Positions 8,245-17,009 of a DNA stretch of 35,097 bases are shown one piece after another. Every line of letters starts with the position of its first letter. The first letter of the stretch is position 1. The DNA comes from Gloeobacterales cyanobacterium ES-bin-313 (GTDB lineage Bacteria > Cyanobacteriota > Cyanobacteriia > Gloeobacterales > Gloeobacteraceae): contig JACMLN010000130.1 of NCBI GenBank assembly GCA_014379585.1, positions 1-35,097 of the forward strand, given 5' to 3'. The notes under the pieces were generated by a model that was not told the DNA's origin, did no database searches, and was given only the letters and a program-made list of their open reading frames with translations. A program made the position numbers and the translations under genes.

Positions 8245-9372
8245 TTAGCCTTGGATGCTACCTGTCAAACGGGCAATTGCCCTCTGAACAACATCTTGGT
8301 AACGCAGAGAGCCGTAGAGTAACTTGCCCATGGTGCGGGTCGCCGAGGGGCGCTTGACACCCAAATGGTAAGCGACACTTGGAAAGCGATAAAATACTTG
8401 ACCGAGCCGCTCTGCCCAGCGCATATCTTCACCCCAATCCTTCTGCACCCGCTCTGTGTAGCGCTCCAGAGCGAACTGATCTCCAGCTAGAGCCTCAGCA
8501 ATTGCCTCAGCCGCACAGACACCCGTCCATAGCGAAGGCCGGATGCCTTCGGCTGTGAATGGATCGACGATGCAGGCGGCTTCGCCACAGAGAAGGGCTG
8601 CTTCTGTATGGAGCACCGAAGGCCCCTTCCAGAGCAACAAAGGATGACCGTGGAGGGTGACATCGTCGAGGGAAAGCCCAAAAGAATCGACGTAGCAGGC
8701 TAAAGGGCGCTTCAGATCCACTTTGTGTTTGCCAAAGCTACCGATACCGATGGAGTGAACCTGCGCCTTCGGGAAATTCCAGAGATAGCCGTCGCGGACA
8801 AGGGCAAATTCAAAGTGGGCAACGTTGGCTTCAGGAACAGGTGCTTCGATTTCCACTTCGATGGCGCCACCGATCACGGTTCCGCGTTTGCCGAGACCTA
8901 ACCAACGAGCTGTTGGACCTTTCGCGCCGTCGGCACCGACTAAGAATCGGCTCCGATAGCTCCCTTGCGCGGTCTTGATTTCCCAGTGATCTAAGTGGCG
9001 AGTAATCCCGATTGCCGCTTGCCCCGTGCGCAGTTCAGCACCCTTTGCCACCGCTTGATCGATCAAGAACTGATCAAAAATAGCCCGATGCACCATCCAG
9101 ATCGGCTCAGGAATATCCAGGGAGGCATAGACTGCATCTTTGCACTGCCAAGTATAGCGAATCGTATCTACATAGGCAGAAATAGCGGGAGACCAATCGA
9201 AATCGAACCAAGCAGCCACAGCTGGAGAGACTCCGCCACCGCAGGGTTTGTAGCGCGGCAAATGTTCTTTTTCGAGGACAAGTACATGAAAGCCACGCCG
9301 CGCCAAGTGATAAGCGGTCGCTCCCCCCCCCGGCCCAGCGCCAATCACTGCACAATCAAACAGTTGCGACAT
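8245..9372 (-). CDS. Geranylgeranyl-reductase-family FAD oxidoreductase
   Basis: A 375-residue flavoprotein with an N-terminal FAD-binding Rossmann motif (GAGPGG at 11-16, followed by a glutamate after VLVL), a PRYKPCGGGVS segment typical of the geranylgeranyl reductase family, a GADG motif in the middle, and a C-terminal CGEAACIVDPFTAEGIRPSL region corresponding to the second FAD-contact motif. Family members reduce isoprenoid chains of chlorophyll, lipids or quinones. It is shorter than and different from ChlP (about 407 residues), so the substrate is unknown. It heads a two-gene minus-strand unit with the GTPase-like protein. The stretch coding for the Gly-rich loop contains nine consecutive G on the coding strand (9323-9331). 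Confidence 0.85.
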   Translation of the reverse strand: MSQLFDCAVIGAGPGGGATAYHLARRGFHVLVLEKEHLPRYKPCGGGVSPAVAAWFDFDWSPAISAYVDTIRYTWQCKDAVYASLDIPEPIWMVHRAIFDQFLIDQAVAKGAELRTGQAAIGITRHLDHWEIKTAQGSYRSRFLVGADGAKGPTARWLGLGKRGTVIGGAIEVEIEAPVPEANVAHFEFALVRDGYLWNFPKAQVHSIGIGSFGKHKVDLKRPLACYVDSFGLSLDDVTLHGHPLLLWKGPSVLHTEAALLCGEAACIVDPFTAEGIRPSLWTGVCAAEAIAEALAGDQFALERYTERVQKDWGEDMRWAERLGQVFYRFPSVAYHLGVKRPSATRTMGKLLYGSLRYQDVVQRAIARLTGSIQG

Positions 9373-9461
9373 GGTTTGGAATGCTGTTTTACCTCCCTGA
9401 CTGTAACGCGGTCCCTATTTTTTTTGGAAACCTTTCCCCACAGCTAGGCCACAATTGAAGA

Positions 9462-10970
9462 GTGAATCTCACCGTGTTGCTTTTAATTGGCAGTTTGGCC
9501 CTGTTGGGCTGGAGCTTTTGGCGCGCGCGCCGCTCTGGAAAGCTGGGTATTCTCGTCTGGCTTCAGTCGGCGAGTCTGTTTTTGCCTTGGTTGATTTTTT
9601 TGAGTCTGGCTCCCTTTGGGCTTTTGCCGAGTCCCGCACTGTTGATCGGGGTGCTGGTGATTTCGACAGGCACCTACATTTGGCTGGGCGGGAAGTTACG
9701 CGAAGTAGCCCGAGAGCAAGAGAAGCTGCTGCGCGAGCGTCAACGCCTCGAATTTGACGTACTCCCGACAACAGACACATCGCCAGTCCTAGGCGTCGAG
9801 TTGCCGCCACAGATGACGGAACTTGCCGATCCAGAAGCATCCCGCATTCCTGAAAGTGACTTGCAAACCATGCGCGGCTTCTTTGGGATCGACAGCTTTT
9901 TTGTGACGGAGACCTTACCTTTTCGCCAAGGAATGCTGTTTCGCGGCAATCTGCGGGGTGAAGCTGCCCTTGTCTACGGTGACTTGAACGCGAAGATGCA
10001 AAAGGCATTCGCCGAGAGCTATCGCGTCTTTTTGTTGGCGGATGAGGAGAGTAAACCAGCGGTGCTGGTCGTGCCAACGGAGCGCGATCCATTCGAACCC
10101 CCGAAAGTGTCTTGGGTGGCTACCCTGGGACTTCTCCTCCTCACTGTTGGATCTTTGATCCTGTACAGTTCAGCTGCTCTGGAATTCGATCCTTTTCAAA
10201 ATCCAGAAAAGTTGCCCCTTGCTTTGCCGATCACTGCGGGACTTTTGTTTGTCTTGGCAGTTCACGAAGCTGGACACCGTTGGCAAGCCCAGCGCTACGG
10301 GGTCAAACTGAGCGCTGGCTATTTACTGCCCTTGATCTCGCCTTTTCCTGTGGCACCCCTGGGTTTTGCCATCCCACCTGGCACTTTTGGGGCACTTACC
10401 CAGTTCAAAACCCCACCACCGACGCGCAAAGCACTCTTCGATATTGCGATTGCAGGGCCAGCTCTCGGTGGCCTGATCTCTTTCGCATTTTTGGTCAGTG
10501 GCTTTTTGCTCTCCGTCACGACTTCCAAGAGCGGCGCCTTTACGGTTCCTGCTGATCTTCTCAGCACTTTTAATATTTTGATTGCGGGTCTGATTCGTCT
10601 ACGTTGGGGGGTGTTGCCTGCGGCCCAACTGATCGAACTCAATCCTTTGGCCTTGATTGGGATCTTCGGTCTAAACATTACTGCTTTGAGCTTGCTGCCT
10701 GCTGGCCAACTTGATGGCGGGCGGATTGTCCAGGCAATCTACGGACGGCGCACGGCGCGCATCGTTGGCAATGTCACGACCGCGATCCTTGCCATAGCAG
10801 GCTTTTTCGTTCCGACGTTTTTATACTGGGCTGCCGTGCTGTTTTTCTTTGCCCGTACCCAGGAACGTCCTACTCTCAACGAATTGACCGAAACGGATAA
10901 TCTCCGAGATATCCTCGGTTTGGTCGCCCTTTTCTTGATGGCCGCTATCTTGCTGCCGTTTCGTGGGTGA
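9462..10970 (+). CDS. Site-2 protease-family membrane metalloprotease (EGY-like)
   Basis: A 502-residue intramembrane zinc protease. Two N-terminal membrane segments (about 3-18 and 38-75) are followed by a soluble region (80-215), then about six further membrane segments. The zinc motif HEAGH is at 268-272, and the second motif, NITALSLLPAGQLDGG, ends in LDGG at 417-420. Layout and length match the cyanobacterial and plastid EGY family, which lacks a PDZ domain. The substrate is unknown. It begins with GTG after GAAGA and is followed after 46 bases by chlI on the same strand. Plant EGY1 affects chloroplast development and chlorophyll level, so the adjacency is suggestive. Confidence 0.9.
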   Translation: MNLTVLLLIGSLALLGWSFWRARRSGKLGILVWLQSASLFLPWLIFLSLAPFGLLPSPALLIGVLVISTGTYIWLGGKLREVAREQEKLLRERQRLEFDVLPTTDTSPVLGVELPPQMTELADPEASRIPESDLQTMRGFFGIDSFFVTETLPFRQGMLFRGNLRGEAALVYGDLNAKMQKAFAESYRVFLLADEESKPAVLVVPTERDPFEPPKVSWVATLGLLLLTVGSLILYSSAALEFDPFQNPEKLPLALPITAGLLFVLAVHEAGHRWQAQRYGVKLSAGYLLPLISPFPVAPLGFAIPPGTFGALTQFKTPPPTRKALFDIAIAGPALGGLISFAFLVSGFLLSVTTSKSGAFTVPADLLSTFNILIAGLIRLRWGVLPAAQLIELNPLALIGIFGLNITALSLLPAGQLDGGRIVQAIYGRRTARIVGNVTTAILAIAGFFVPTFLYWAAVLFFFARTQERPTLNELTETDNLRDILGLVALFLMAAILLPFRG

Positions 10971-11016
10971 CAAGGGCTACAATCGGTACCGCTAAGAATC
11001 CCCAGAGCATCGCATC

Positions 11017-12084
11017 GTGTCATCTCCAACCAAACGCCGTCCCGTTTTTCCGTTTACAGCCATCGTCGGTCAAGAGGAGATGAAGCTAGCTCTCATCCTC
11101 AACGTCATCGATCCCCAGTTGGGAGGGGTGATGATCATGGGGGATCGGGGCACAGGCAAATCCACGACGGTGCGTGCCCTCGCCGAACTCCTGCCTGAGA
11201 TCGAGGTTGTGCCAGGGGATCCGTTTCATAGCGACCCTGAAAATCTGGACTTGATGGCCGACGAGATCCGCAACCGCAAATTGGCCGGAGAAAAGCTGCC
11301 CAGTGAGCGCCAACAAGTCCAGATCGTCGATTTGCCCTTGGGAGCGACGGAGGATCGTGTGTGCGGCACCATCGACATCGAAAAAGCGCTCTCCGAGGGC
11401 ATTAAAGCTTTTGAGCCAGGGCTTCTGGCCAAAGCAAATCGGGGCATTCTCTACGTCGATGAAGTGAACTTGCTCGACGATCACCTCGTCGATGTTCTGC
11501 TCGACTCCGCTGCTAGCGGCTGGAACACGGTCGAACGCGAAGGGATTTCGATTCGCCACCCTGCCCGATTTGTGTTGGTTGGTTCAGGCAATCCTGAAGA
11601 AGGAGAACTGCGGCCCCAACTGTTGGATCGCTTTGCCATGCACGCCGAAATTCGCACCGTCAAGGAACCGAAATTGCGGGTACAGATCGTCGAGCAGCGC
11701 ACCGAGTTCGATGCGAATCCTGAGCGATTTTTGAGTGCTTGCAAAAAAGAACAGCAGGCGTTGCAAAAACGGATTGCTAAAGCCCAGCTATTACTCAAAT
11801 CTGAGAAGGTAAAAATTACCTACGACCTCAAACTCAAGATCTCAGAAATTTGTTCGGAGTTGGATGTCGATGGCTTGCGCGGCGATATTGTGACGAACCG
11901 TGCTGCTGTTGCTCTGACTGCTTTTGAAGGCAGAACCGAAGTTGGAATTGACGACATCCAAAAAGTGATTACCCTTTGCCTGCGCCACCGTCTGCGCAAA
12001 GATCCACTTGAAACCATCGATTCAGGCTACAAAGTCGAGAAAGTCTTCCGGAAAATTTTCAATCTTCAACCCCCCACGCTATAA
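11017..12084 (+). CDS. chlI: Magnesium chelatase subunit I
   Basis: ChlI is the AAA+ ATPase subunit that, with ChlD and ChlH, inserts magnesium into protoporphyrin IX, the committed step to chlorophyll. The 355-residue protein has Walker [10 protein letters not shown] (42-50), the [21 protein letters not shown] insertion region, Walker [11 protein letters not shown] (144-153), the [14 protein letters not shown] segment, and arginine-finger and sensor-2 regions near [16 protein letters not shown] and [15 protein letters not shown]. Length and sequence are very close to cyanobacterial ChlI. The start is GTG at 11017. It sits 46 bases after the S2P protease gene and may be co-transcribed with it; ChlD and ChlH are not in the window. 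Confidence 0.97.
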   Translation: MSSPTKRRPVFPFTAIVGQEEMKLALILNVIDPQLGGVMIMGDRGTGKSTTVRALAELLPEIEVVPGDPFHSDPENLDLMADEIRNRKLAGEKLPSERQQVQIVDLPLGATEDRVCGTIDIEKALSEGIKAFEPGLLAKANRGILYVDEVNLLDDHLVDVLLDSAASGWNTVEREGISIRHPARFVLVGSGNPEEGELRPQLLDRFAMHAEIRTVKEPKLRVQIVEQRTEFDANPERFLSACKKEQQALQKRIAKAQLLLKSEKVKITYDLKLKISEICSELDVDGLRGDIVTNRAAVALTAFEGRTEVGIDDIQKVITLCLRHRLRKDPLETIDSGYKVEKVFRKIFNLQPPTL

Positions 12085-12277
12085 ACTGCGCTCAAGCGCA
12101 CTTACCTCTGGGCGAATTGTCCTAGGAACCCTCTATCAAAATCGATAGGATAAAGAAGTCAGTAAAGCTTTCGTCCCTTAGGCAGAGCATCATTGCACCC
12201 TCAGGCGTTACGATGGATCTGAAAGACACTGGTTAATCATATCGTTCTGCTCCGCAGCCTTTTGAAAGGAGATTTCC

Positions 12278-13042
12278 ATGAACAAGTCCTTACTGTCTCT
12301 CGCCCTAGTCGGCACCCTAACGGCTGTAGGTGTAGCCGCACCCGCCATGGCCCAATACCAACAGCCGACCTATCAACAGCCAAGTGGCGGCTATCAACAA
12401 CCCACCTATCAACAACCAAGTGGGGGTTATCAACAACCTACTTATCAACAGCCAAGTGGCTATCAACAGCCTTCCTATCAGCAATATCCGCAAACAACGC
12501 CGACGCAGTACACTCAGCCGCGCCAGTTCAATGTCGGTATTGCCAAGCTTAGTGCTGGTACGACGATCTCGGTCGGTCCAAACCCGCAGCAGGGCGCTCT
12601 TTATTTGAATACTGACCGCACCTATCCGTATTCCCTACTCGTTGCTGAAGACGTTTTAGACAACAATGGCAACGTTGCTATTCCTGCCAACAGCGAAATC
12701 CGTGGTACCTTCCGGCCCGCCCAAGGTGGCCTGATCTATGTCGCTGATTCGATCTCGATCAATGGCAGGACCTTCACCGTCAATGCCACCTCTAAACTTC
12801 TCCGAGATGTCAAAGATCCCCGCTACCAAGGTGGTGGCAAGATCGCTGGTGACGCAGCCATTGGTGCCGCTGGCGGTGCTGTCATTGGCCTGCTCACCGG
12901 TGGTATCAACCTCGGCACAGTCTTGGGTGGCGCAGCCACTGGGGCTGTTGTCGGTAACGTTACTGCGCCTCAGGTCGTCGTTGTTGACCCTAACAACCCT
13001 GTAGATATTCGCCTCAAGGCACCGCTTTCGCTCCGCTACTAA
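12278..13042 (+). CDS. Secreted YQQP-repeat, glycine-zipper protein
   Basis: A 254-residue exported protein of unknown role. Residues 1-25 are a signal peptide ending in AMA. Then come tandem Tyr/Gln/Pro-rich repeats of 12 residues (27-73, variants of YQQPTYQQPSGG), a central beta-rich region (about 85-180) and a C-terminal glycine-zipper (about 185-232, repeated Gly-Ala-Ala-Gly and Gly-Gly) that could insert in a membrane or self-assemble. The last part, VDPNNPVDIRLKAPLSLRY, is hydrophilic. A strong AAAGGAG ribosome-binding site lies seven bases before the ATG, and a strong terminator follows. It is therefore its own transcription unit and probably well expressed. The 193-base upstream gap holds no element I could name. 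A cell-surface or outer-membrane role is inference. Confidence 0.8.
   Translation: MNKSLLSLALVGTLTAVGVAAPAMAQYQQPTYQQPSGGYQQPTYQQPSGGYQQPTYQQPSGYQQPSYQQYPQTTPTQYTQPRQFNVGIAKLSAGTTISVGPNPQQGALYLNTDRTYPYSLLVAEDVLDNNGNVAIPANSEIRGTFRPAQGGLIYVADSISINGRTFTVNATSKLLRDVKDPRYQGGGKIAGDAAIGAAGGAVIGLLTGGINLGTVLGGAATGAVVGNVTAPQVVVVDPNNPVDIRLKAPLSLRY
12356..12493 (+). repeat. In-frame tandem repeat coding YQQPTYQQPSGG
   Basis: Three near-identical units of 36, 36 and 33 bases (12356-12391, 12392-12427, 12428-12460), then one diverged copy. Codon usage differs slightly among the copies (CAA/CAG, CCA/CCG, TAT/TAC), so the array is not freshly duplicated. The repeat number may vary between strains. Confidence 0.9.
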
Positions 13043-13055
13043 TTCCACGTTAAAT

Positions 13056-13090
13056 AAGAGGGCAGGTTCGTGTGAACCTGCCCTCTTTTT
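13056..13090 (+). terminator. Rho-independent terminator after the YQQP-repeat gene
   Basis: A perfect 14-bp stem (arms 13056-13069 and 13074-13087) with a GTGT tetraloop is followed by a T-run ending at 13090. It lies 13 bases after the stop and separates this gene from the convergent OmpR-type regulator. Confidence 0.93.
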
Positions 13091-13119
13091 ATGGATGCTT
13101 TGGAGAAAGAAATAAGCAA

Positions 13120-13836
13120 CTACATCGCAATCGGTGCTTCGGCAGTGATCACATCTTCGAATTTGTAGCCGACCCCGCGTACAGTTTTGACGAAGAGCGG
13201 TTCGCTGGTGTCATTTTCGAGCTTTTTGCGAATCTGGCCAATGTGCACATCGACGACGCGTTCATCGCCGACGTAGTCGTAGCCCCAGACTTCGCGGATT
13301 AAGTCCGAGCGACGCCAGACGCGGCCTGGAATGCGGGCAAGCAGGTACAGCAAGTCAAATTCGAGAGCAGTCAGTTCAGCTAAGTCGCCAGCAATGCGAA
13401 CTTCGCGGCGGACAGGATCGATGTGGATGCGGGAGTAACGGAGAATTTCGTCCTCAGCACCATTGACGGTGCGTTGGCGCTTCAAAATAGCGGCGACGCG
13501 AGCGCTGAGTTCCTTCAGGCTAAAAGGCTTGGTGAGATAGTCGTCAGCACCGAGGGCAAAGCCTTGAATCTTGTCGGATTCTTCGCTGCGGGCGGTGAGC
13601 ATTAGGATATAGACACTGGTGCGGCTCTGCATCCGCCGACAAAGTTCATAACCGTTGATGTCAGGAAGCATTAAGTCGAGGACGACGAGATCTGGAGAGA
13701 GGGCATCGAACATCCGAAGTGCCGCTTCGCCATTTTCGGCGATCTCGACTTGGTAGCCTTCGCGCTCTAAATAGCGGCGCACGAGCGTCCTGATACTCAG
13801 TTCATCATCGACAACAAGGATTTTGGCAGCATTCAT
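13120..13836 (-). CDS. OmpR/PhoB-family response regulator
   Basis: A 238-residue regulator with a receiver domain (about 4-118; Asp10/Asp11, phospho-acceptor Asp54 in LDLMLPD, Lys103 in LTKPF) and a C-terminal winged-helix domain (about 133-228; ALEFDLLYLLARIPGRVWRRSDL, DERVVDVHIGQIRKKL, VKTVRGVGYKF). No histidine kinase lies beside it. Cyanobacteria have several regulators of this type, including RpaA and RpaB. The receiver sequence does not match what I remember of either, so no symbol is given. A gap of 120 bases separates it from the ferredoxin gene upstream, which is on the same strand. Confidence 0.93.
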   Translation of the reverse strand: MNAAKILVVDDELSIRTLVRRYLEREGYQVEIAENGEAALRMFDALSPDLVVLDLMLPDINGYELCRRMQSRTSVYILMLTARSEESDKIQGFALGADDYLTKPFSLKELSARVAAILKRQRTVNGAEDEILRYSRIHIDPVRREVRIAGDLAELTALEFDLLYLLARIPGRVWRRSDLIREVWGYDYVGDERVVDVHIGQIRKKLENDTSEPLFVKTVRGVGYKFEDVITAEAPIAM

Positions 13837-13956
13837 GGTCCGATGTCGTCCGCTTGGAATGTGTTAACTTCCCCTAGCATTCCACAGGTCAGGGCTTGTC
13901 TACCGCTTTGCAAAGGGATTGTGTCGCTTTCGTGAACAGATCCGTACTCCTGCGGA

Positions 13957-14205
13957 CTACCAGATCGGATCATTCGCAAGCGTAACGATCATCTCAGTCA
14001 CCCCGCGTACGCTGGTAATGCATGCGCACACTGGCCCACGACCCTCAATTTCGACCTCGCAGGCGTGGCAAGAACCCATCTGGCAACCCGTAGGGATGCG
14101 GATTCCAGCCCGCGCTGCACAATCGAGTAACAATTCACCGGACGGGCAGATAACCGTCACATCTTCTGGCAAAAAACGAACCTGAATGGTGGTTTTTTCG
14201 GGCAT
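13957..14205 (-). CDS. Small [2Fe-2S] ferredoxin-like protein
   Basis: An 82-residue protein with the plant-type ferredoxin loop: Cys41, Cys46 and Cys49 in the order C-x4-C-x2-C, and a fourth ligand from Cys60 or Cys62 (VCACI). It is shorter than photosynthetic ferredoxin (about 97 residues), and the fourth cysteine comes earlier, as in small ferredoxin-domain proteins. It probably moves electrons to an unknown partner. Its ATG directly follows the glyS stop (TAAATG), so it is translationally coupled to the synthetase gene. Confidence 0.85.
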   Translation of the reverse strand: MPEKTTIQVRFLPEDVTVICPSGELLLDCAARAGIRIPTGCQMGSCHACEVEIEGRGPVCACITSVRGVTEMIVTLANDPIW

Positions 14206-16350
14206 TTAGTGGCCTGAGATAACGATGTTTCGGACATCAAAGAATTGACGCATGGCATTGCGCAACAGAGCAAGTAATCTGAGACGATTCTGTTGAAGTT
14301 CCGGTTGGGGAACGTTGACCATCACTTCAACAAAGAACTGGCTGACGGGGGCAACGAGGGGTTCAACTGCGGTCAAAATCTTGGCATAGTCGCATTGATG
14401 CGTTGCCTCTGTGACCGTATCAAGGAAAGGGGCGAGGGCTGCGTAGAGTGCTTGTTCGGCAGGTTCTGTCAGTAAAGCTGCGTCGATTACTTGAGCTGAG
14501 CGCAGATCGAGATGGTGCTCCGTTTCTGCTTTGCTGATGATCCGGGCGACCCGAACGGTCGTCTCGTAGATCTTTTCGAGGATGCCGCTATGGCGGGCTG
14601 TTTGCAGAGCTTCAAGGCGGAGTTTGAGCGTGCTGAGATTGGCAAGGCTGAACTGGGTATAGATCGGGTCGTCTTTGCCCAATACAGCCTGGACAACGTC
14701 GTAGTCGAAGTGTTTTTCTTCGATCAGTAGACCGCTCATCCGTTGCACGAACCAGTCGATGACCTGCTGAAAGACTTTGGCACGGGGCTGTTTGAGCAGA
14801 TTTTTGGTCTCGTACAGATCGAGAGCGTTGTTTAAGGCTTCTGGCAGATTGAGGGTGAAACCCGCATCCCAAGCCACTTCGACGATGGCCAAGGCAGCAC
14901 GACGCAAGGCAAAGGGATCCGAAGAACCGCTGGGCAACAGTCCCACCCCGAAAATACCGACGAGGAGGTCGAGGCGATCCGCTGTACCAACGATTCGGCC
15001 TGTGAAGCTTTTGGGAAAGGTGTCTTCACTGTTGCGGGGCTGATAGTGTTCGGCAATTCCAGCCACCACCAGCAGATCTTCGCCATCTCGGCGGGCGTAG
15101 TCGGCTCCAGTCAAACCCTGAAGTTCTGGGAACTCATAGACCATCTGGGTGGTGAGATCGGCTTTGCACAGTTGCGCAGTCCGTTCGACAAGTTGGATTG
15201 CCCTTGCATCTAGGCCGAGATGACCTGCGAGCCATGTGGAAATTGATAGGATGCGGGCCACCCGATCTGCCACTGTGCCCAAGTTTTCCGCAAAGGTGAC
15301 TTTTTCGAGCTTGGGCAAGAAGTCGGCAAGCCGATGCTTACGATCTTCCTCAAAGAAAAATCGGCCATCGGCGAGGCGAGCACGGATTACCCGACCGTTA
15401 CCTTTACTGATCAGTTCTGAAAAGCGCGGATCGCCGTTGCTGATCGCAATAAAAACGGGCAACAACGTTTCTGGTTCTCCCAGTTTGTGAACCGGGAAGT
15501 AGCGCTGGTGGGAGATCATTTCGGTCTTAATCACCCCTGGAGGCAGTTCCAAAAACTCTGGCTCGAAGTGGCCCAAGATCGCTGTTGGCCATTCCACCAG
15601 ATAAATCACTTCTTCTAAAAGATCTTTTGGGACTTCGGCTTCGCCCTCAGCAATGGTTGCTACTTGTTGTATGCCCTCAGTAATCCGTTCCGCCCGCTCT
15701 TTGGGATCGACAAGGACAAAAGCACTGCGCAGCGTTTCCACGTAATCCGAGGCTTTGACAATGGCCACAGAAGCGGGATGGAGTACCCGATGGCCTGTGC
15801 TGAGCCGGTCTGTTTGCACCCCAGCTACACTGAGCGGAATCAGGGTTTCATCGAGTAAGCAGATCAACGAACGGATCGGGCGGGAGAAACGCAGATCCCC
15901 ATCGGCCCAACGCATCAGGCGCGGCCCTTCGATGCGGTTGATCCATTGAGGCACCAATTCTGCAAGTAGTTCTGTGGTTGGTTTACCAACAATCCGTTGG
16001 CGGGCAAAGACCAGTGGGCCTTTTTCAGTTTCTTTAACCAGCAAGTCTTCAGGCGCCACCCCACTTTTACGGGCAAATCCTTCTCCTTGCGGTGTGAGTT
16101 TGCCTGAGGCGTCGAAGGCAAGGCGCGCTGGTGGCCCTTTGATTTCCTGTTCAATATCGGGCTGCCTCTCCGGCAAATCGGCGATCACAAGAGCCAGACG
16201 GCGCGGTGTTCCATAGACCCGGATCGCTCCAAAGGGCAGGTTCGCTGCGCGCAAATCTTTGTGGGCAAATGCTTCTAACTGCCGAAGTGCCCCAGGCACA
16301 AAACCAGCAGGCAACTCTTCGGTGCCAATTTCAAGGAGAAAGGTAGCCAT
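14206..16350 (-). CDS. glyS: Glycyl-tRNA synthetase beta subunit
   Basis: The 714-residue beta chain of the tetrameric (alpha2 beta2) bacterial glycyl-tRNA synthetase, needed for tRNA binding. The N-terminus TFLLEIGTEELPAG is diagnostic. Other landmarks are the EIKGPPARLAFD segment, an HD-type domain in the middle with the GADYARRDGE region, and a C-terminal anticodon-binding part with FFVEVMVNV. The full expected length is present. The alpha chain (glyQ) is not in the window, so the two subunit genes are unlinked. The small ferredoxin gene follows with no gap. Upstream, 92 bases separate it from the divergent pterin dehydratase gene. Confidence 0.95.
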   Translation of the reverse strand: MATFLLEIGTEELPAGFVPGALRQLEAFAHKDLRAANLPFGAIRVYGTPRRLALVIADLPERQPDIEQEIKGPPARLAFDASGKLTPQGEGFARKSGVAPEDLLVKETEKGPLVFARQRIVGKPTTELLAELVPQWINRIEGPRLMRWADGDLRFSRPIRSLICLLDETLIPLSVAGVQTDRLSTGHRVLHPASVAIVKASDYVETLRSAFVLVDPKERAERITEGIQQVATIAEGEAEVPKDLLEEVIYLVEWPTAILGHFEPEFLELPPGVIKTEMISHQRYFPVHKLGEPETLLPVFIAISNGDPRFSELISKGNGRVIRARLADGRFFFEEDRKHRLADFLPKLEKVTFAENLGTVADRVARILSISTWLAGHLGLDARAIQLVERTAQLCKADLTTQMVYEFPELQGLTGADYARRDGEDLLVVAGIAEHYQPRNSEDTFPKSFTGRIVGTADRLDLLVGIFGVGLLPSGSSDPFALRRAALAIVEVAWDAGFTLNLPEALNNALDLYETKNLLKQPRAKVFQQVIDWFVQRMSGLLIEEKHFDYDVVQAVLGKDDPIYTQFSLANLSTLKLRLEALQTARHSGILEKIYETTVRVARIISKAETEHHLDLRSAQVIDAALLTEPAEQALYAALAPFLDTVTEATHQCDYAKILTAVEPLVAPVSQFFVEVMVNVPQPELQQNRLRLLALLRNAMRQFFDVRNIVISGH

Positions 16351-16366
16351 AACAACAGATTGTCAA

Positions 16367-16392
16367 CCTCCTCAGTCTAGCGCTAGAGGAGG
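16367..16392. promoter_or_regulatory. Bulged inverted repeat between glyS and the pterin dehydratase gene
   Basis: A 12-base perfect palindrome, TCTAGCGCTAGA (16376-16387), is flanked by CCTCC (16367-16371) and GGAGG (16388-16392), which pair if the four bases TCAG bulge out. It lies midway between two divergent genes, so it could be an operator. This is a structural observation only. Confidence 0.35.
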
Positions 16393-16442
16393 ATTTCTCT
16401 GTTTCCGGCCTAGGATGAGGATGGTATAAAGGAGACTCGCTC

Positions 16443-16721
16443 ATGGAAATGCTTTCGATTGGGGCTATCGACGCCGCTCTTTTGAAGTTACCGGACTGGA
16501 AGCGCACGACAGCGGGCGAGGCCACGGCGATTCAACGGGACTACAAGTTTGCGAACTTCGTAAAAGCGATGGAATTTGTCAACCAAGTCGCTGAAAAAGC
16601 AGAAGCTGCTGGCCATCATCCCGACATTGCAATCAGCTACAACCGGGTCACTTTGACGATCACCACCCACGATGCAGGTGGGGTCACCGTGAAAGATGTT
16701 GAATTGGCTGAAAAGCTATAG
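16443..16721 (+). CDS. Pterin-4a-carbinolamine dehydratase
   Basis: A 92-residue protein of the PCD/DCoH family, which dehydrates 4a-hydroxy-tetrahydropterin. The diagnostic segment HHPDI...YNRVTLTITTHDAGG contains the active-site histidines His58, His59 and His76. The ATG has a good AAAGGAG ribosome-binding site. No phenylalanine hydroxylase gene is nearby. In bacteria without that enzyme the protein may support another pterin-dependent step, possibly related to molybdopterin or folate; that is inference. It is a single-gene unit, followed by a 288-base gap. Confidence 0.92.
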   Translation: MEMLSIGAIDAALLKLPDWKRTTAGEATAIQRDYKFANFVKAMEFVNQVAEKAEAAGHHPDIAISYNRVTLTITTHDAGGVTVKDVELAEKL

Positions 16722-17009
16722 TCTGCGCCTGGCTTATCGGTTGATCTTAGACAAATCGCAAAATAACTAGCTTCTGCAAGTCATCTCGGACATGAAGCAC
16801 AATTCTGGCCATCGCTGATCCAAAATGCGACGGTAGTATACAGATCCATTGTTCTGGGGTAAGATTAAGTCTAACCAACGAGTGAGTCTAACAACAAGTT
16901 TGAAAAACGTTCTGGGGGGTTCAGGGGCTAGAGGTTCGCTGGGTCTTTGAACAATCAGAACCAAAAACTTGAGATTCACGTAAACTTCAACAGAATGAAC
17001 GGAGATCGC

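Noticed and set aside
12119-12126. TCCTAGGA palindrome and nearby CTATC/GATAG repeat after chlI
   Set aside because: Short, with no T-run; could not be supported as terminator or operator.
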